A stretch of 64,000 nucleotides of DNA from Lysobacter sp. BMK333-48F3 (GTDB lineage: Bacteria > Pseudomonadota > Gammaproteobacteria > Xanthomonadales > Xanthomonadaceae): NCBI RefSeq assembly GCF_019733395.1, contig NZ_JAIHOO010000001.1:310001-374000 (forward strand). Direction: 5' to 3'. Both the position numbers and the translations under genes were made by a program. Positions within the stretch are counted from its first letter, which is position 1; every line of letters starts with the position of its first letter. The notes beneath the pieces are model-generated. The model did not search any database and was not told where the DNA came from. It saw only the letters and a program-made list of their open reading frames with translations. Shown piece after piece: positions 34,665 through 42,602 of this stretch.

Positions 34665-35345
34665 TCAACCGTTGTCCGGAGCGGCGATCCGGTAGCCGAT
34701 GCCATGGCGGGTCTGGATCAGCGGCGTGTCGAAGGGCTTGTCGACCACCGCGCGCAGGCCGTGGATGTGCACGCGCAGGCTGTCGGAGTCGGGCAGTTCC
34801 TCGCCCCAGACCCGGGTTTCCAGTTCCTGGCGGGTGACCACCGCCGGCGAGGCCTCCATCAGCGCCTGCAGGATTTTCAGCGCGGTCGGGTTGAGCTGCA
34901 GCAGCTTGCCCTGGCGCCGCACTTCCAGCGTGTCCAGGTTGTATTCCAGGTCGGCGGCGTTGAGCACCCGGGTCTGCACGCCGCGGCCGCGGCGCGACAG
35001 CGCGTTGAGGCGGACTTCCACTTCCTGCAGCGCGAACGGCTTGATCAGGTAATCGTCGGCGCCGGAATCGAAACCGGCCAGCTTGTTGTCGAGGCTGTCA
35101 CGCGCGGTCAGCATCAGCACCGGGGTCTGCTTACGCGCTTCGTTGCGCAGCTTGCGGCAGACCTCCAGGCCGTCGATCCCGGGCAGGTTCAGATCGAGGA
35201 CGATGGCGTCGAAATCGTGCACCACCGCCAGGTGCAGGCCGGTGATGCCGTCGGCGGCGAAGTCCACGGTATGCCCGCGGTCTTCGAGAAAGTCGCCGAG
35301 GTTGGCGGCGATGTCCTGGTTGTCTTCGATCACAAGTATGCGCAT
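34665..35345 (-). CDS. OmpR/PhoB-family response regulator
   Basis: A 226-residue DNA-binding response regulator. The receiver domain has the acidic pair after RILVIEDN, phospho-acceptor Asp51 (IVLDLNLPGIDG), the Thr/Ser switch LMLTARD and Lys in DDYLIKPFAL. The winged-helix output domain spans about residues 130-222 (LLQLNPTALKILQALMEAS, SDSLRVHIHGLR, LIQTRHGIGYRI). OmpR-type regulators bind direct repeats spaced about 11 bases; such an array occurs about 340 bases upstream at 35685-35723. It is the first gene of the operon with the histidine kinase. Confidence 0.94.
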   Translation of the reverse strand: MRILVIEDNQDIAANLGDFLEDRGHTVDFAADGITGLHLAVVHDFDAIVLDLNLPGIDGLEVCRKLRNEARKQTPVLMLTARDSLDNKLAGFDSGADDYLIKPFALQEVEVRLNALSRRGRGVQTRVLNAADLEYNLDTLEVRRQGKLLQLNPTALKILQALMEASPAVVTRQELETRVWGEELPDSDSLRVHIHGLRAVVDKPFDTPLIQTRHGIGYRIAAPDNG

Positions 35346-35530
35346 GGGCTCGTCCCAGTGGGTTGGCGTTCGACCGCGGCCGCACGCCCGGGTTCCGTAG
35401 GCGTCGCGCGCGAGGCCGCGACGGCAAGCGAAGGATGATGCCAGAGCGTTTGTAAAATGAACGGGAAACGCCCCGCCCCCATCCGCCGGAAGTCACCCCG
35501 GCGTTCATCCCGAATCCCCAATCGCGGCCC

Positions 35531-35571
35531 AAAAAACAAAGGCCCAGACGCGGGGCCACCGCGCCTGGGCC
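35531..35571 (-). terminator. Strong minus-strand terminator in the gap before the response regulator gene
   Basis: On the minus strand GGCCCAGGCGCGG-TGGC-CCCGCGTCTGGGCC forms a long stem followed by TTTGTTTTTT. It is 290 bases past the rimK-like stop codon, so it ends either that transcript or the candidate small RNA. Confidence 0.88.
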
Positions 35572-35663
35572 AAAAGGGTATTGCCCCGATTACCGTAACC
35601 TGCTTCGACCAGATACGTCTGACGAGGAGCGTGATTTGGTGGAGCTGCAGTGCTTCGGTCCGG
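35531..35663 (-). ncRNA. Candidate small RNA with Rho-independent terminator
   Basis: The 516-base gap between the response regulator gene and the rimK-like gene has no convincing protein gene. On the minus strand it shows, in order, four phased TTTAA boxes, a weak TAGCGT -10-like element at 35672-35667, about 90 bases with CU-rich stretches (CAGCTCCACC, CGCTCCTCGTC) able to pair with ribosome sites, and a classic terminator at 35571-35531. This is the layout of a regulated trans-acting small RNA of about 130 nt. The 5' end is an estimate. It could instead be a long 3' UTR of the rimK transcript. Confidence 0.5.
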
Positions 35664-35684
35664 GTAACGCTACGCGGATTTCGA

Positions 35685-35723
35685 TTAAACGGTCGTTAAA
35701 GATCGCGTTAAAAGCAAGTTAAA
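35685..35723. promoter_or_regulatory. Four phased TTTAA direct repeats (OmpR/PhoP-type operator candidate)
   Basis: TTAAA on the plus strand (TTTAA on the minus strand) begins at 35685, 35696, 35708 and 35719, spacings of 11, 12 and 11 bases, each followed on the minus strand mostly by C. Helically phased direct repeats are the binding pattern of OmpR/PhoP-family regulators, one of which is encoded 340 bases away. Confidence 0.55.
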
Positions 35724-35861
35724 TGCAACTTGAAATTGGCCGAGGCCCGGCCCAGCCCTTCCGCGCCGGGGCGCTGCCGTTCGGCGGAGCGCCGACAGAT
35801 GACCTGCCAGGCTTGCCATTGACGAGGATCGGGCAAGGCCCCGGCCTGGCCGGGGCCCTGT

Positions 35862-36770
35862 TCAGCGTCGCACCGCAGCGCGGCGGGGGGCCTTTTCGCG
35901 CAGCCGGCCGGCCACGTACTGGACGATTTCCCCGGCCACGTCGACCCCGCTGGCCTCCTCGATGCCCTCCAGGCCCGGCGAGGAATTGACCTCCAGCACC
36001 AGCGGGCCGCGGGCCGAGCGGATCAGGTCCACGCCGGCCACCCCCAGTCCCAGCACCCGCGCGGCGCGGATCGCCACCTCCTGCTCGGCGGCGCTGGCGC
36101 GCACGCCCTTGGCGCTGCCGCCGCGGTGCAGGTTGGAGCGGAAATCGCCCTTCGGCGCCTGCCGCTTCATCGCCGCCACCACCTTACCGCCGACCACGAA
36201 GCAACGCAGGTCCGCGCCCTTGGCCTCGGCGACGAACTCCTGCACCAGGAAATTCGCGTACAGCCCGCGCAGGGCCTCGATCACGCCCTTGGACGCCGAC
36301 AGCTTCTCGGTCAGCATCACCCCGGCGCCCTGGGTGCCCTCGTTGAGCTTGATCACGTGCGGCGGCGGGCCGAGCATCGACAGCAGGTCGGCGGTGTCGT
36401 CGGGGTTGTCGCCGAACACCGTCGCCGGCAGGCCGATGCCCTCGGCGGCCAGCAGCTGGTGGCTGCGCAGCTTGTCGCGCGCGCGCAGGATCGCGTCGGA
36501 GCTGTTCGGGCTGTAGGTCTCCATCAGCTCGAACTGGCGCAGCACCGCCGAACCGTAGCGGGTGATCGAGGCGCCGATGCGCGGGATCACCGCATGGTAA
36601 CCGGCGATCTCGCGGCCCTTGTAGTGCATCTGGAACCCGTCCGAAGCGATGCGCATGTAGCAGCGCAGAGGGTCGAGCACGCGCACGCTGTGGCCGTGCT
36701 CGCGCGCGGCCTCGACCAGGCGGCGGGTCGAATAGAGCTTGGTGTTGCGCGACAGGATCGCAAGCTTCAT
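35862..36770 (-). CDS. rimK: RimK-type ATP-grasp ligase
   Basis: A 302-residue ATP-grasp enzyme of the RimK family, which adds glutamate residues to ribosomal protein S6 in Escherichia coli. Recognisable parts are the N-terminal [20 protein letters not shown], the substrate loop [22 protein letters not shown]-grasp strands ([39 protein letters not shown]) and the metal-binding end [17 protein letters not shown]. Its partner gene 37 bases upstream encodes an aspartic-protease-like RimB protein, the usual pairing. Downstream lies the candidate small RNA region. Confidence 0.93.
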   Translation of the reverse strand: MKLAILSRNTKLYSTRRLVEAAREHGHSVRVLDPLRCYMRIASDGFQMHYKGREIAGYHAVIPRIGASITRYGSAVLRQFELMETYSPNSSDAILRARDKLRSHQLLAAEGIGLPATVFGDNPDDTADLLSMLGPPPHVIKLNEGTQGAGVMLTEKLSASKGVIEALRGLYANFLVQEFVAEAKGADLRCFVVGGKVVAAMKRQAPKGDFRSNLHRGGSAKGVRASAAEQEVAIRAARVLGLGVAGVDLIRSARGPLVLEVNSSPGLEGIEEASGVDVAGEIVQYVAGRLREKAPRRAAVRR

Positions 36771-36807
36771 CGGGCGGGATTCGCGGAGAGAGGGTGGGAA
36801 CGCGCGC

Positions 36808-37254
36808 TCAGACGCTGGACGCGCGGCGGCGCAGCCGACCGTGCAGGAACGAGCGCGCCGGGTCGACCGTGAACGCGCCGATGACCGCGGTGCGGCCGAG
36901 CAGGATCGGGAAGCGCATGCCGCGACGATCCGCCAGGTTTATTTCAATTTCGCGTTCGGTGCCGGCCAGGCTCAGCACAGTACGAATGAACAGGCGCCGG
37001 GTGCGATGGCCGCCGGAGTCGGTGACCCAGCGCTCGTCGAACACCGGTGCGGCGGCCTCGACCAGGGCGCTGCCGCGACGCGGGCGCAGGCGGAACCCGA
37101 CCCAGGGCGCGCCGGCCTCGACATAGCTCCAGTGCGACTCCACGTGCAGCGCCGAGCTGCGCGCGCCGGTGTCGATCTTGGCCCGCATCGCGGCGATGCC
37201 CAGGCCCGGCAAAGCGGCCAGCTCGCGCCAGCCGAGGACGATCATCGATGACAT
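36808..37254 (-). CDS. RimB/RloA2-type retropepsin-like aspartic protease
   Basis: A 148-residue protein of the former DUF785 family (ATP-dependent zinc protease, RimB). The central motif [15 protein letters not shown] carries the DTG of retropepsin-like aspartyl proteases. Conserved family parts include [15 protein letters not shown] at the N terminus, [20 protein letters not shown] and the C-terminal [20 protein letters not shown]. Such proteins work with RimK-type ligases, trimming poly-glutamate tails on S6 or other targets. GGAGG lies 5 bases before the start at 37254. First gene of the pair, with a structured upstream region. Confidence 0.88.
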   Translation of the reverse strand: MSSMIVLGWRELAALPGLGIAAMRAKIDTGARSSALHVESHWSYVEAGAPWVGFRLRPRRGSALVEAAAPVFDERWVTDSGGHRTRRLFIRTVLSLAGTEREIEINLADRRGMRFPILLGRTAVIGAFTVDPARSFLHGRLRRRASSV

Positions 37255-37354
37255 CGAACCTCCGCTGCAGAGCGAGCGCGACCGAATGGGAACCCTCGGA
37301 CGATGGCGCTTGGACCGCGGACGGCCGGCGTCGTTCCATCGCGCCGCAAGGCGA

Positions 37355-37448
37355 CAAAAAAAGCGACCTCATGGTCGCCCTCTGGGAGTCCGTTCCGTCG
37401 CGACCGGCGCCGCCGCCAGGGCGGCCGCGCCACGTCCCGGAACGGACC
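37355..37448 (-). terminator. Structured leader or small RNA ending in a terminator, upstream of the rimB-like gene
   Basis: Read on the minus strand, a 10 bp stem GTCCGTTCCG/CGGAACGGAC (37448-37439 with 37397-37388) is followed by GGGCGACC-ATGA-GGTCGC and a run of seven T. The terminator points toward the rimB-like gene 100 bases away, so it may be a leader attenuator or end a small transcript. The rest of the 37255-37860 gap holds a family C repeat and no gene I can support. Confidence 0.45.
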
Positions 37449-37574
37449 GGGCGCGCAGTCTAGCGTGCGTCCCGCGTCAGGTCGATGTGCGCCGCATCGC
37501 CGCCTCGACCGCCTCCCGGCACGACAGTGCTCGCCCCGGCATTAGCAAGGCGTGAGCGCAGGTGAGCGGTCCCC

Positions 37575-37651
37575 GGGACGGAGGGCGTTAAGCCGCCCGA
37601 TAGCCATCGCCTCCCTCCATCGACCGGTCGGCTTGACGCCCTCCGTCCCTT
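37575..37651. repeat. GGGACGGAGGG...TTAAGC inverted repeat, family C copy 1
   Basis: GGGACGGAGGGCGTTAAGCC (37575) and GGCTTGACGCCCTCCGTCCC (37630) are inverted copies with about 35 bases between. Near-identical but tight palindromes occur at 52723 and 60648. All three copies are intergenic. Confidence 0.75.
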
Positions 37652-37860
37652 CCGCAACCCGCCCGGCTTCGCTTGCGGCTACGGTGCCGGTCGGTATCGC
37701 GAGCCGGCGACACCCCGGCGCCGGCAACTGCCCAAGAGACCCCGCCGCCGCGGCGAGCGCGATTTCGCCGACGCCAACACCCAGCACCCGCAGCGGGGCG
37801 GCAAGCGCCCCGGCGTGGCCTGCGCCGGCGGCAAATATCGTTGGGGTCCGATACGGGTGC

Positions 37861-38424
37861 ATGGACGGACGGTGGATGGCTAGGGGCGATCGGGTGTCGG
37901 GCACCTTGGTGCGCTGGAACGACGAGCGCGGCTTCGGCTTCCTCGCGCCGGACGACGGCGGGCCGCAGGTGTTCCTGCACATCTCCGCCCTCGCCGCCGA
38001 CAGTCCGCGGCCCCTGCTCAACGAACGCTTCAGCTTCGACACGGTCGTCGACCGGCATGGCAAGCTCAGCGCAGCGCAGGTGCGCAGGCCCCACGAATCG
38101 GCCCGCGCAACCGCCAGGCCGCACAAGCGCCGCCCGCGCGCGGGTTCGGAAGGCTTTCCCTGGAGCGGCGCCCTGCTCGTGCTGATCGCGATCGGCGGCG
38201 CCGGCTGGTACGCGCGCGACCGCCTCGCCAAGCCTTCGTTCGCGCATGCGCAGCCGACGATCGGATCGCGGCCGGCCCGCGCCGACTACGCCTGCGACGG
38301 CCGCACCCATTGCAGCCAGATGCGGTCCTGCGCCGAAGCCCGCTACTTCCTCGCCCATTGCCCGAACGTCCAGATGGACGGCAACGGCGATGGCGATCCG
38401 TGCGAGCAGCAATGGTGCAACTAG
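37861..38424 (+). CDS. Cold-shock domain membrane protein with Excalibur domain
   Basis: A 187-residue fusion. Residues about 10-72 are a cold-shock (OB-fold) domain with GTLVRWNDERGFGFLAP (RNP1-like GFGFL) and VFLHISAL (RNP2-like). A basic linker precedes one membrane segment (about residues 102-118, GALLVLIAIGGAGWYARD). The C terminus (YACDGRTHCSQMRSCAEARY, then DGNGDGDPCEQQWC) is an Excalibur calcium-binding motif with six cysteines. The nucleic-acid domain should be cytoplasmic and the calcium motif periplasmic. The ATG at 37861 is used; an in-frame ATG at 37876 is equally possible. Confidence 0.82.
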   Translation: MDGRWMARGDRVSGTLVRWNDERGFGFLAPDDGGPQVFLHISALAADSPRPLLNERFSFDTVVDRHGKLSAAQVRRPHESARATARPHKRRPRAGSEGFPWSGALLVLIAIGGAGWYARDRLAKPSFAHAQPTIGSRPARADYACDGRTHCSQMRSCAEARYFLAHCPNVQMDGNGDGDPCEQQWCN

Positions 38425-38723
38425 GGCAACGGACCGACGCAGAAAAGTCGCGCGATGGACGATTTCGAGCGGCGAGCGCCGTTCGATCCGAGCTATCGCG
38501 GCAATGCGCGCGCGACGCGCGTCGTCGCACTGCGGTGAGACCGGGCGTGACTCCGATTCCGGAAAGGACTTGTGCCGATCCATAGACAGAATTCGAAACG
38601 CCAGCGTCGTTCAAAAAACCAAACAAACGTTGCTCGTATAGTGCGGCCGGCACTGCGTCACGCAGATTCCGGGCGCTTGCGCAACGACCGCAAGACTCCT
38701 TCATGAGGGCAGGAAGCACTGTC

Positions 38724-40265
38724 ATGGGCATCGGGCAAGGCCAGCAACACTACGCCGACTTCATCGGCGGCTTGGACACCGCAACGCGCACCCAGGACGA
38801 GGTGCTGTCGCGCCTCATCGCGCGCGGACGCGACACCGCCTTCGGCCGCGAACACGGCTTCGACCGCATCGACAGCCTGGCCGACTTCCAGCGCCGGGTG
38901 CCGTTGCGCGACTACGAACAGCTGCGTCCCTATGTCGACCGGATCGTCGCCGGCGAGCGCGACGTGCTGTTCGCCGGCGACGTGTTCCGCTTCATCTCCA
39001 GCAGCGGCAGCACCGCCGGCAAGGCCAAAGTGCTGCCCCTGCCGCGCGCCTACTTCGCCGAGGCGTTCAATCCGTTCTACCTGACCTATCTGGAAGGCGC
39101 GATGCGCGCCCATCCGGGGTTCGCGGCCAGCCGCGACCGCACGGTCAACTTCAAGTGGGACCCGCTGCGCGACACCTCGGTGCTGGCCAGCGGCGCGCCG
39201 CACGTCGGCCTGAGCCAGGTCAACCTGGCCAACGAATTCGGCAGCGCGGCCTTGCTGGAACCGGGCACGCAAGGCCCCTGGGCCACGGTGCCGGCGGACA
39301 TCCCGGCCGACCTGGATCGGCTCTACTTCCGCCTGCGGATGGCCGCGGGCCACGACATCCGCCAATTCATCGGCATCAACCCGGCGATCCTGGCGGCGAT
39401 ACCGCAGCTGCTCGACGCCAATGCCGAGCGCCTGTTCGCCGACCTCGCCGACGGCAGCTTCGCCGGCCGCCCGGTCGCCGAGCCCGATCCCGCGCTGGCC
39501 GAGCGGCTGGCGGCGCGCCGCGCCGCGCGCGGCCGCCTGCTGCCGGCCGACGTGTGGCCGCAGGTCGAGCGCCTGCTGTGCTGGGACGAAGGCATCGCCG
39601 GGATCTACCTGCAACAAGTGGTCGCCGACTACGGCGCCGACGTCGCCGTGCTTCCGGCGCCGCTGGCCGCCTCCGAAGTGCCGCTGGCCATGCACCTGCT
39701 GGCCGACGGCCTGCGCGGAGTGATGGCCTACAACGCCGCGTTCTTCGAGTTCCTCGACGTCCAGGCCGGCGACTCGCAGACGCCGTTGCGGCTGCACGAG
39801 CTGCGCGAAGGCGGCAGCTACGCGGTGGTGGCGACCCAGGCCGCGGGCTTCTGCCGCTACGTGCTCGGCGACCTGCTGGAAGTGACCGGACGCGCCGGCA
39901 GCGTGCCCACGGTGGCCTATGCCGGGCGCCTGACCCAGTCCGCGGCGGTGCCCGAGTCGGCCCTGCTGCGCTTCATGCGCCGCTACAACGACGAGTACGA
40001 CCTGCGTCTGCGCAACTTCACCTTCGTACCCGCGGCGCAGGGCGTGCTCGACCTGCTGGTGGCCTGCAACGACACCCAGCCGGTCGATATCCGCGAGGAA
40101 ACCTTGCGCCAGGCCTATGCCGCGGACGCGGCGATGGCCGGCACCCGCCTGGGCGAGGTGCGGCAAGTGCCGCCGGCCTACTTCACCCAGCAATGGTGCG
40201 ACCGCGTCGCCGCCGGCCTGCGTCCGCCGCAGGTGAAGGACCGCATCGTGAGTCCGCTGCGATGA
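38724..40265 (+). CDS. GH3 family adenylating acyl-acid amido synthetase, first gene of a five-gene operon
   Basis: A 513-residue protein of the GH3 (auxin-responsive promoter) family, which belongs to the adenylate-forming firefly-luciferase superfamily and in plants conjugates acids such as auxin or jasmonate to amino acids. The nucleotide motif FISSSGSTAGKAKVLPL is near residue 95, with the middle motif LAASEVPLAMHL and the third GFCRYVLGDLLEVTG. The start at 38724 follows AGGAAG at good distance; an in-frame ATG at 38703 also exists. It is coupled by an ATGA overlap to the next gene. The acid substrate in bacteria is not known. Confidence 0.88.
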   Translation: MGIGQGQQHYADFIGGLDTATRTQDEVLSRLIARGRDTAFGREHGFDRIDSLADFQRRVPLRDYEQLRPYVDRIVAGERDVLFAGDVFRFISSSGSTAGKAKVLPLPRAYFAEAFNPFYLTYLEGAMRAHPGFAASRDRTVNFKWDPLRDTSVLASGAPHVGLSQVNLANEFGSAALLEPGTQGPWATVPADIPADLDRLYFRLRMAAGHDIRQFIGINPAILAAIPQLLDANAERLFADLADGSFAGRPVAEPDPALAERLAARRAARGRLLPADVWPQVERLLCWDEGIAGIYLQQVVADYGADVAVLPAPLAASEVPLAMHLLADGLRGVMAYNAAFFEFLDVQAGDSQTPLRLHELREGGSYAVVATQAAGFCRYVLGDLLEVTGRAGSVPTVAYAGRLTQSAAVPESALLRFMRRYNDEYDLRLRNFTFVPAAQGVLDLLVACNDTQPVDIREETLRQAYAADAAMAGTRLGEVRQVPPAYFTQQWCDRVAAGLRPPQVKDRIVSPLR

Positions 40266-40927
40266 TCGGCTTCGTCCTCGCCATCCTCGGCTGCTTCCTG
40301 CTCGGCGACCTGGTGCGCCGCTTCGGCGCGCCGGCCGAAGTCTCGCGCAAGTCGGTGCACGTCAGCAGTTGCCTGGTCATCGCGGCTTTCCCGCTGTTCG
40401 GCATCGGCTACCGCGATCTGTTCTGGATCGCCGCCGGCAGTTTCGCCGCGATCGCCCTGTTGCGCGGCACCGTGCTGCTGCGCTCGATCATGGGCGTGGA
40501 GCGCAAGTCCTACGGCGATCTGCTGCTGCCGCTGTCGCTGATGGTGGCGACCTCGATCGACCTGTCCTACCCCGCCTTCGTCGCCGCCTACCTGGTGCTG
40601 GGCATTTCCGACGCCCTGGCCGGGGTGATCGGCGAAGCCTACGGCCGCCGCCGCTACACCTTGTTCGGCCACGCCAAGTCGTACGCCGGCAGCGCGGCGT
40701 TCTTCCTGTCGGGGCTGGCCATCCTGGTGCCGGCCGGCGTGTGGATGGGCCTGCCGGCCACGACCGCCGTGCTGGTCGCCGTGGCGCTGGGCGCCGCGCT
40801 GACCCTGATCGAGGCGTTCTCGCACCAGGGCACCGACAACCTGTTCCTGCCGCTGATCGCGGCGATTTCCCTGCAGACGCTGTTGTCCCTGCCACTCCAG
40901 GATGCGGCGGTGCGCGCGAGTACATGA
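40262..40927 (+). CDS. CTP-dependent polyprenol/phytol kinase-like membrane protein
   Basis: A 221-residue integral membrane protein with about six to seven hydrophobic segments. The N-terminal SRKSVHVSSCLVIAAFPLF matches the RKxxH motif of the dolichol kinase/VTE5/farnesol kinase family, and LGISDALAGVIGEAYGRRRY followed by KSYAGSAAFFLSG corresponds to its CTP-binding GDxxA...K(S/T)xxGS region. Such enzymes phosphorylate lipid alcohols with CTP; a phosphatidate cytidylyltransferase-like label is the broader alternative. Its start overlaps the GH3 stop by four bases and its end overlaps the next gene by four bases. Confidence 0.78.
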   Translation: MIGFVLAILGCFLLGDLVRRFGAPAEVSRKSVHVSSCLVIAAFPLFGIGYRDLFWIAAGSFAAIALLRGTVLLRSIMGVERKSYGDLLLPLSLMVATSIDLSYPAFVAAYLVLGISDALAGVIGEAYGRRRYTLFGHAKSYAGSAAFFLSGLAILVPAGVWMGLPATTAVLVAVALGAALTLIEAFSHQGTDNLFLPLIAAISLQTLLSLPLQDAAVRAST

Positions 40928-41499
40928 TGGCCAAGATTCTGGTGGTGATCGGCCCTTCCGGGGTCGGAAAAAGCACCCTGTTCGGACCGCTGCGCCGGGA
41001 GGGGCTGGTCCAGCTGGTGCCGACCTGGACCACGCGCAAGCCGCGCCATTACGAAGACCCGGCCAACGCCGACCATGTCTTCGTCGACGACGAGGAGTTC
41101 AGCGCGCGCGAACGGGACGGTTTCTTCCTCGAAACCGCGCAGCTGTTCGGCCTGCAGGCGCGCTACGGCTTGCCCCGCCAGGCCCTGCAGAGCGACGGCG
41201 GGCGCATCCGCGTGCTGATGATGCGGGCGATGCTGGTGCAGCGCCTGTCGCGCTACTTTCCGACCCATGTGGTCTACCAGGTCGAAGCGCCGCGCGCGCG
41301 GGTCGAGGCGCACCTGCGCACGCGCCTGGAACGCGACGGCGACATCGGCTCGCGCCTGGCCGGCTTCGAGGACGAACTGCAGATGGGCCGGCCGCTGGCC
41401 CAGCGCATCGTCGACAACAGCCAGGCGCCGGCGCTGGCCCAGGCGCAGCTGCGCGCCTGGTTGCGCGAAGACTTCGCCGAGAGCGGCATGACCGCATGA
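40924..41499 (+). CDS. Guanylate-kinase-like P-loop kinase
   Basis: A 191-residue kinase-like protein. It begins MMAKILVVIGPSGVGKSTLF, a perfect Walker A loop (GPSGVGKST) as in guanylate kinase and ribose-1,5-bisphosphokinase (PhnN). The guanylate-kinase-like TWTTRKPRHYEDPANADHVF (compare TTRxxRxGE) and FLETAQLFGLQARYGLPR follow. It is clearly not the housekeeping gmk: several GMP-site residues differ and it sits in an operon with GH3 and lipid-kinase genes. A nucleotide or phosphorylated-metabolite substrate is inferred. ATGA overlaps at both ends. Confidence 0.82.
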   Translation: MMAKILVVIGPSGVGKSTLFGPLRREGLVQLVPTWTTRKPRHYEDPANADHVFVDDEEFSARERDGFFLETAQLFGLQARYGLPRQALQSDGGRIRVLMMRAMLVQRLSRYFPTHVVYQVEAPRARVEAHLRTRLERDGDIGSRLAGFEDELQMGRPLAQRIVDNSQAPALAQAQLRAWLREDFAESGMTA

Positions 41500-42602
41500 G
41501 CACGCTGTACGCGCCGGTCGGCATCACCCCCACCAAGCCGCTCACGCCCTCGCATCTCAAGGGCGCCTTGCTGCTGGACTTCATGCGCCGCTTCGAAGGC
41601 TTGTTCACCCCCGGCGCGATCTGGCACAACCGCCGCCCCTGGGACATCTCGCTGCAGACCATCCGTTTCTGGGACTACCTCGACCGCGAACAGGCCGGCA
41701 CCGACTTCGAAGCGATGAGCGAGGGCGAGATCGGCGCGCTGTACGTGGAATGCCACCGCAGCGGCCCGCTGCCATCGGCCGAACGCATCGCCGCCTACGC
41801 GCGCCGGATCGAGAACGAAGGCTATGTGCATGCCGCTTCGCGCCGCATCCTGGCGCTTTGGGGCCGGGTCTTCGTCACCCTCGGGCTGGCCCCCGACGCC
41901 CTGTTCCACTCGGTGCCCTTCGGCCTCGACCAGGACGCCGTGCTGGCGCGACTGCAGGCCCAGGACCTGCTGCTGGACCAGCGCCGCTTCGGCGGCGGCG
42001 TCTACCTCGACCTCACCGACCAAGGACGCCCGTTGCGGGTGCTGATCTCGGAACAAGGCCTGCCCAACTACCTGCTGGCGATCCTGCGCGACCTGCTCGA
42101 CCGCGCACCACAGCACGACCAGGTCTGCCTGTACCACGACGCCAACATCGAGCGCGACTACGAAACTCTGCTGCAGGTGCTGCAGCGCTTCGGCCTGTCC
42201 TGCCGCCGGGTCGGCTTCAGCCGCGTGCCGGTCGAAGGCCTGGTGCTCAGCGCCAAACAAGGCGGCTGGGAGCAATACACCGGCGCGCGCCTGCTCGAAC
42301 GCGTCGCCGGCGGCGCCAGCGACGGCGAAATCCGCCTCGGCTTCCGCCTCTACTTCCTGCATGCGCTGGGCCTGCGCGAACCCGCCAACTACTCCGACGC
42401 CGGCCTGGGCCAAAGCCTGGAACGCGCGCGCCGGTTGCTCGCCGCCCACCAGCCGGCGCCGCTCACCGCCGCCGACCAGGCCGCGCTGGCGAAACTGATC
42501 AAGCGCGACGGCAGCGCCAACGTCTACGGCGCGCTGTCGGTACTGGAACAGAAGAAAGCCGGCCCCGGCCTGCGCCACGCGGTGATGCAATGTCTGCTGT
42601 GA
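41496..42602 (+). CDS. Unknown protein of the GH3 operon (368 aa)
   Basis: I do not recognise a family. The 368-residue soluble product has an N-terminal helical part (FMRRFEGLFTPGAIWHN, QTIRFWDYLDREQAG), a central Rossmann-like section (GGVYLDLTDQGRPLRVLIS, then VCLYHDANIERDYETLLQVL with a His-Asp pair) and a helical C-terminal third (LLAAHQPAPLTAADQAALAK). The region RVPVEGLVLSAKQGGWEQYT may bind a phosphate or ligand. Its start codon overlaps the kinase stop (ATGA) and its end overlaps the next gene by 13 bases, so it is an integral part of the operon. Confidence 0.7.
   Translation: MSTLYAPVGITPTKPLTPSHLKGALLLDFMRRFEGLFTPGAIWHNRRPWDISLQTIRFWDYLDREQAGTDFEAMSEGEIGALYVECHRSGPLPSAERIAAYARRIENEGYVHAASRRILALWGRVFVTLGLAPDALFHSVPFGLDQDAVLARLQAQDLLLDQRRFGGGVYLDLTDQGRPLRVLISEQGLPNYLLAILRDLLDRAPQHDQVCLYHDANIERDYETLLQVLQRFGLSCRRVGFSRVPVEGLVLSAKQGGWEQYTGARLLERVAGGASDGEIRLGFRLYFLHALGLREPANYSDAGLGQSLERARRLLAAHQPAPLTAADQAALAKLIKRDGSANVYGALSVLEQKKAGPGLRHAVMQCLL

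Noticed and set aside
33333..35345. Naming the two-component system PhoPQ, ColRS or VgrRS.
   Set aside because: The families are clear (OmpR-type regulator, HAMP histidine kinase), but no specific feature lets me choose a named system by eye.
35457..35699. An 80-codon plus-strand open frame in the gap before the response regulator gene.
   Set aside because: No ribosome site, no recognisable protein character, and it runs across a terminator hairpin and an operator-like array.
37552..37860. Extending the cold-shock/Excalibur protein upstream by about 100 codons.
   Set aside because: The upstream frame runs through a family C repeat and has low-complexity Ala/Pro residues; the domain starts right after the ATG at 37861 or 37876.
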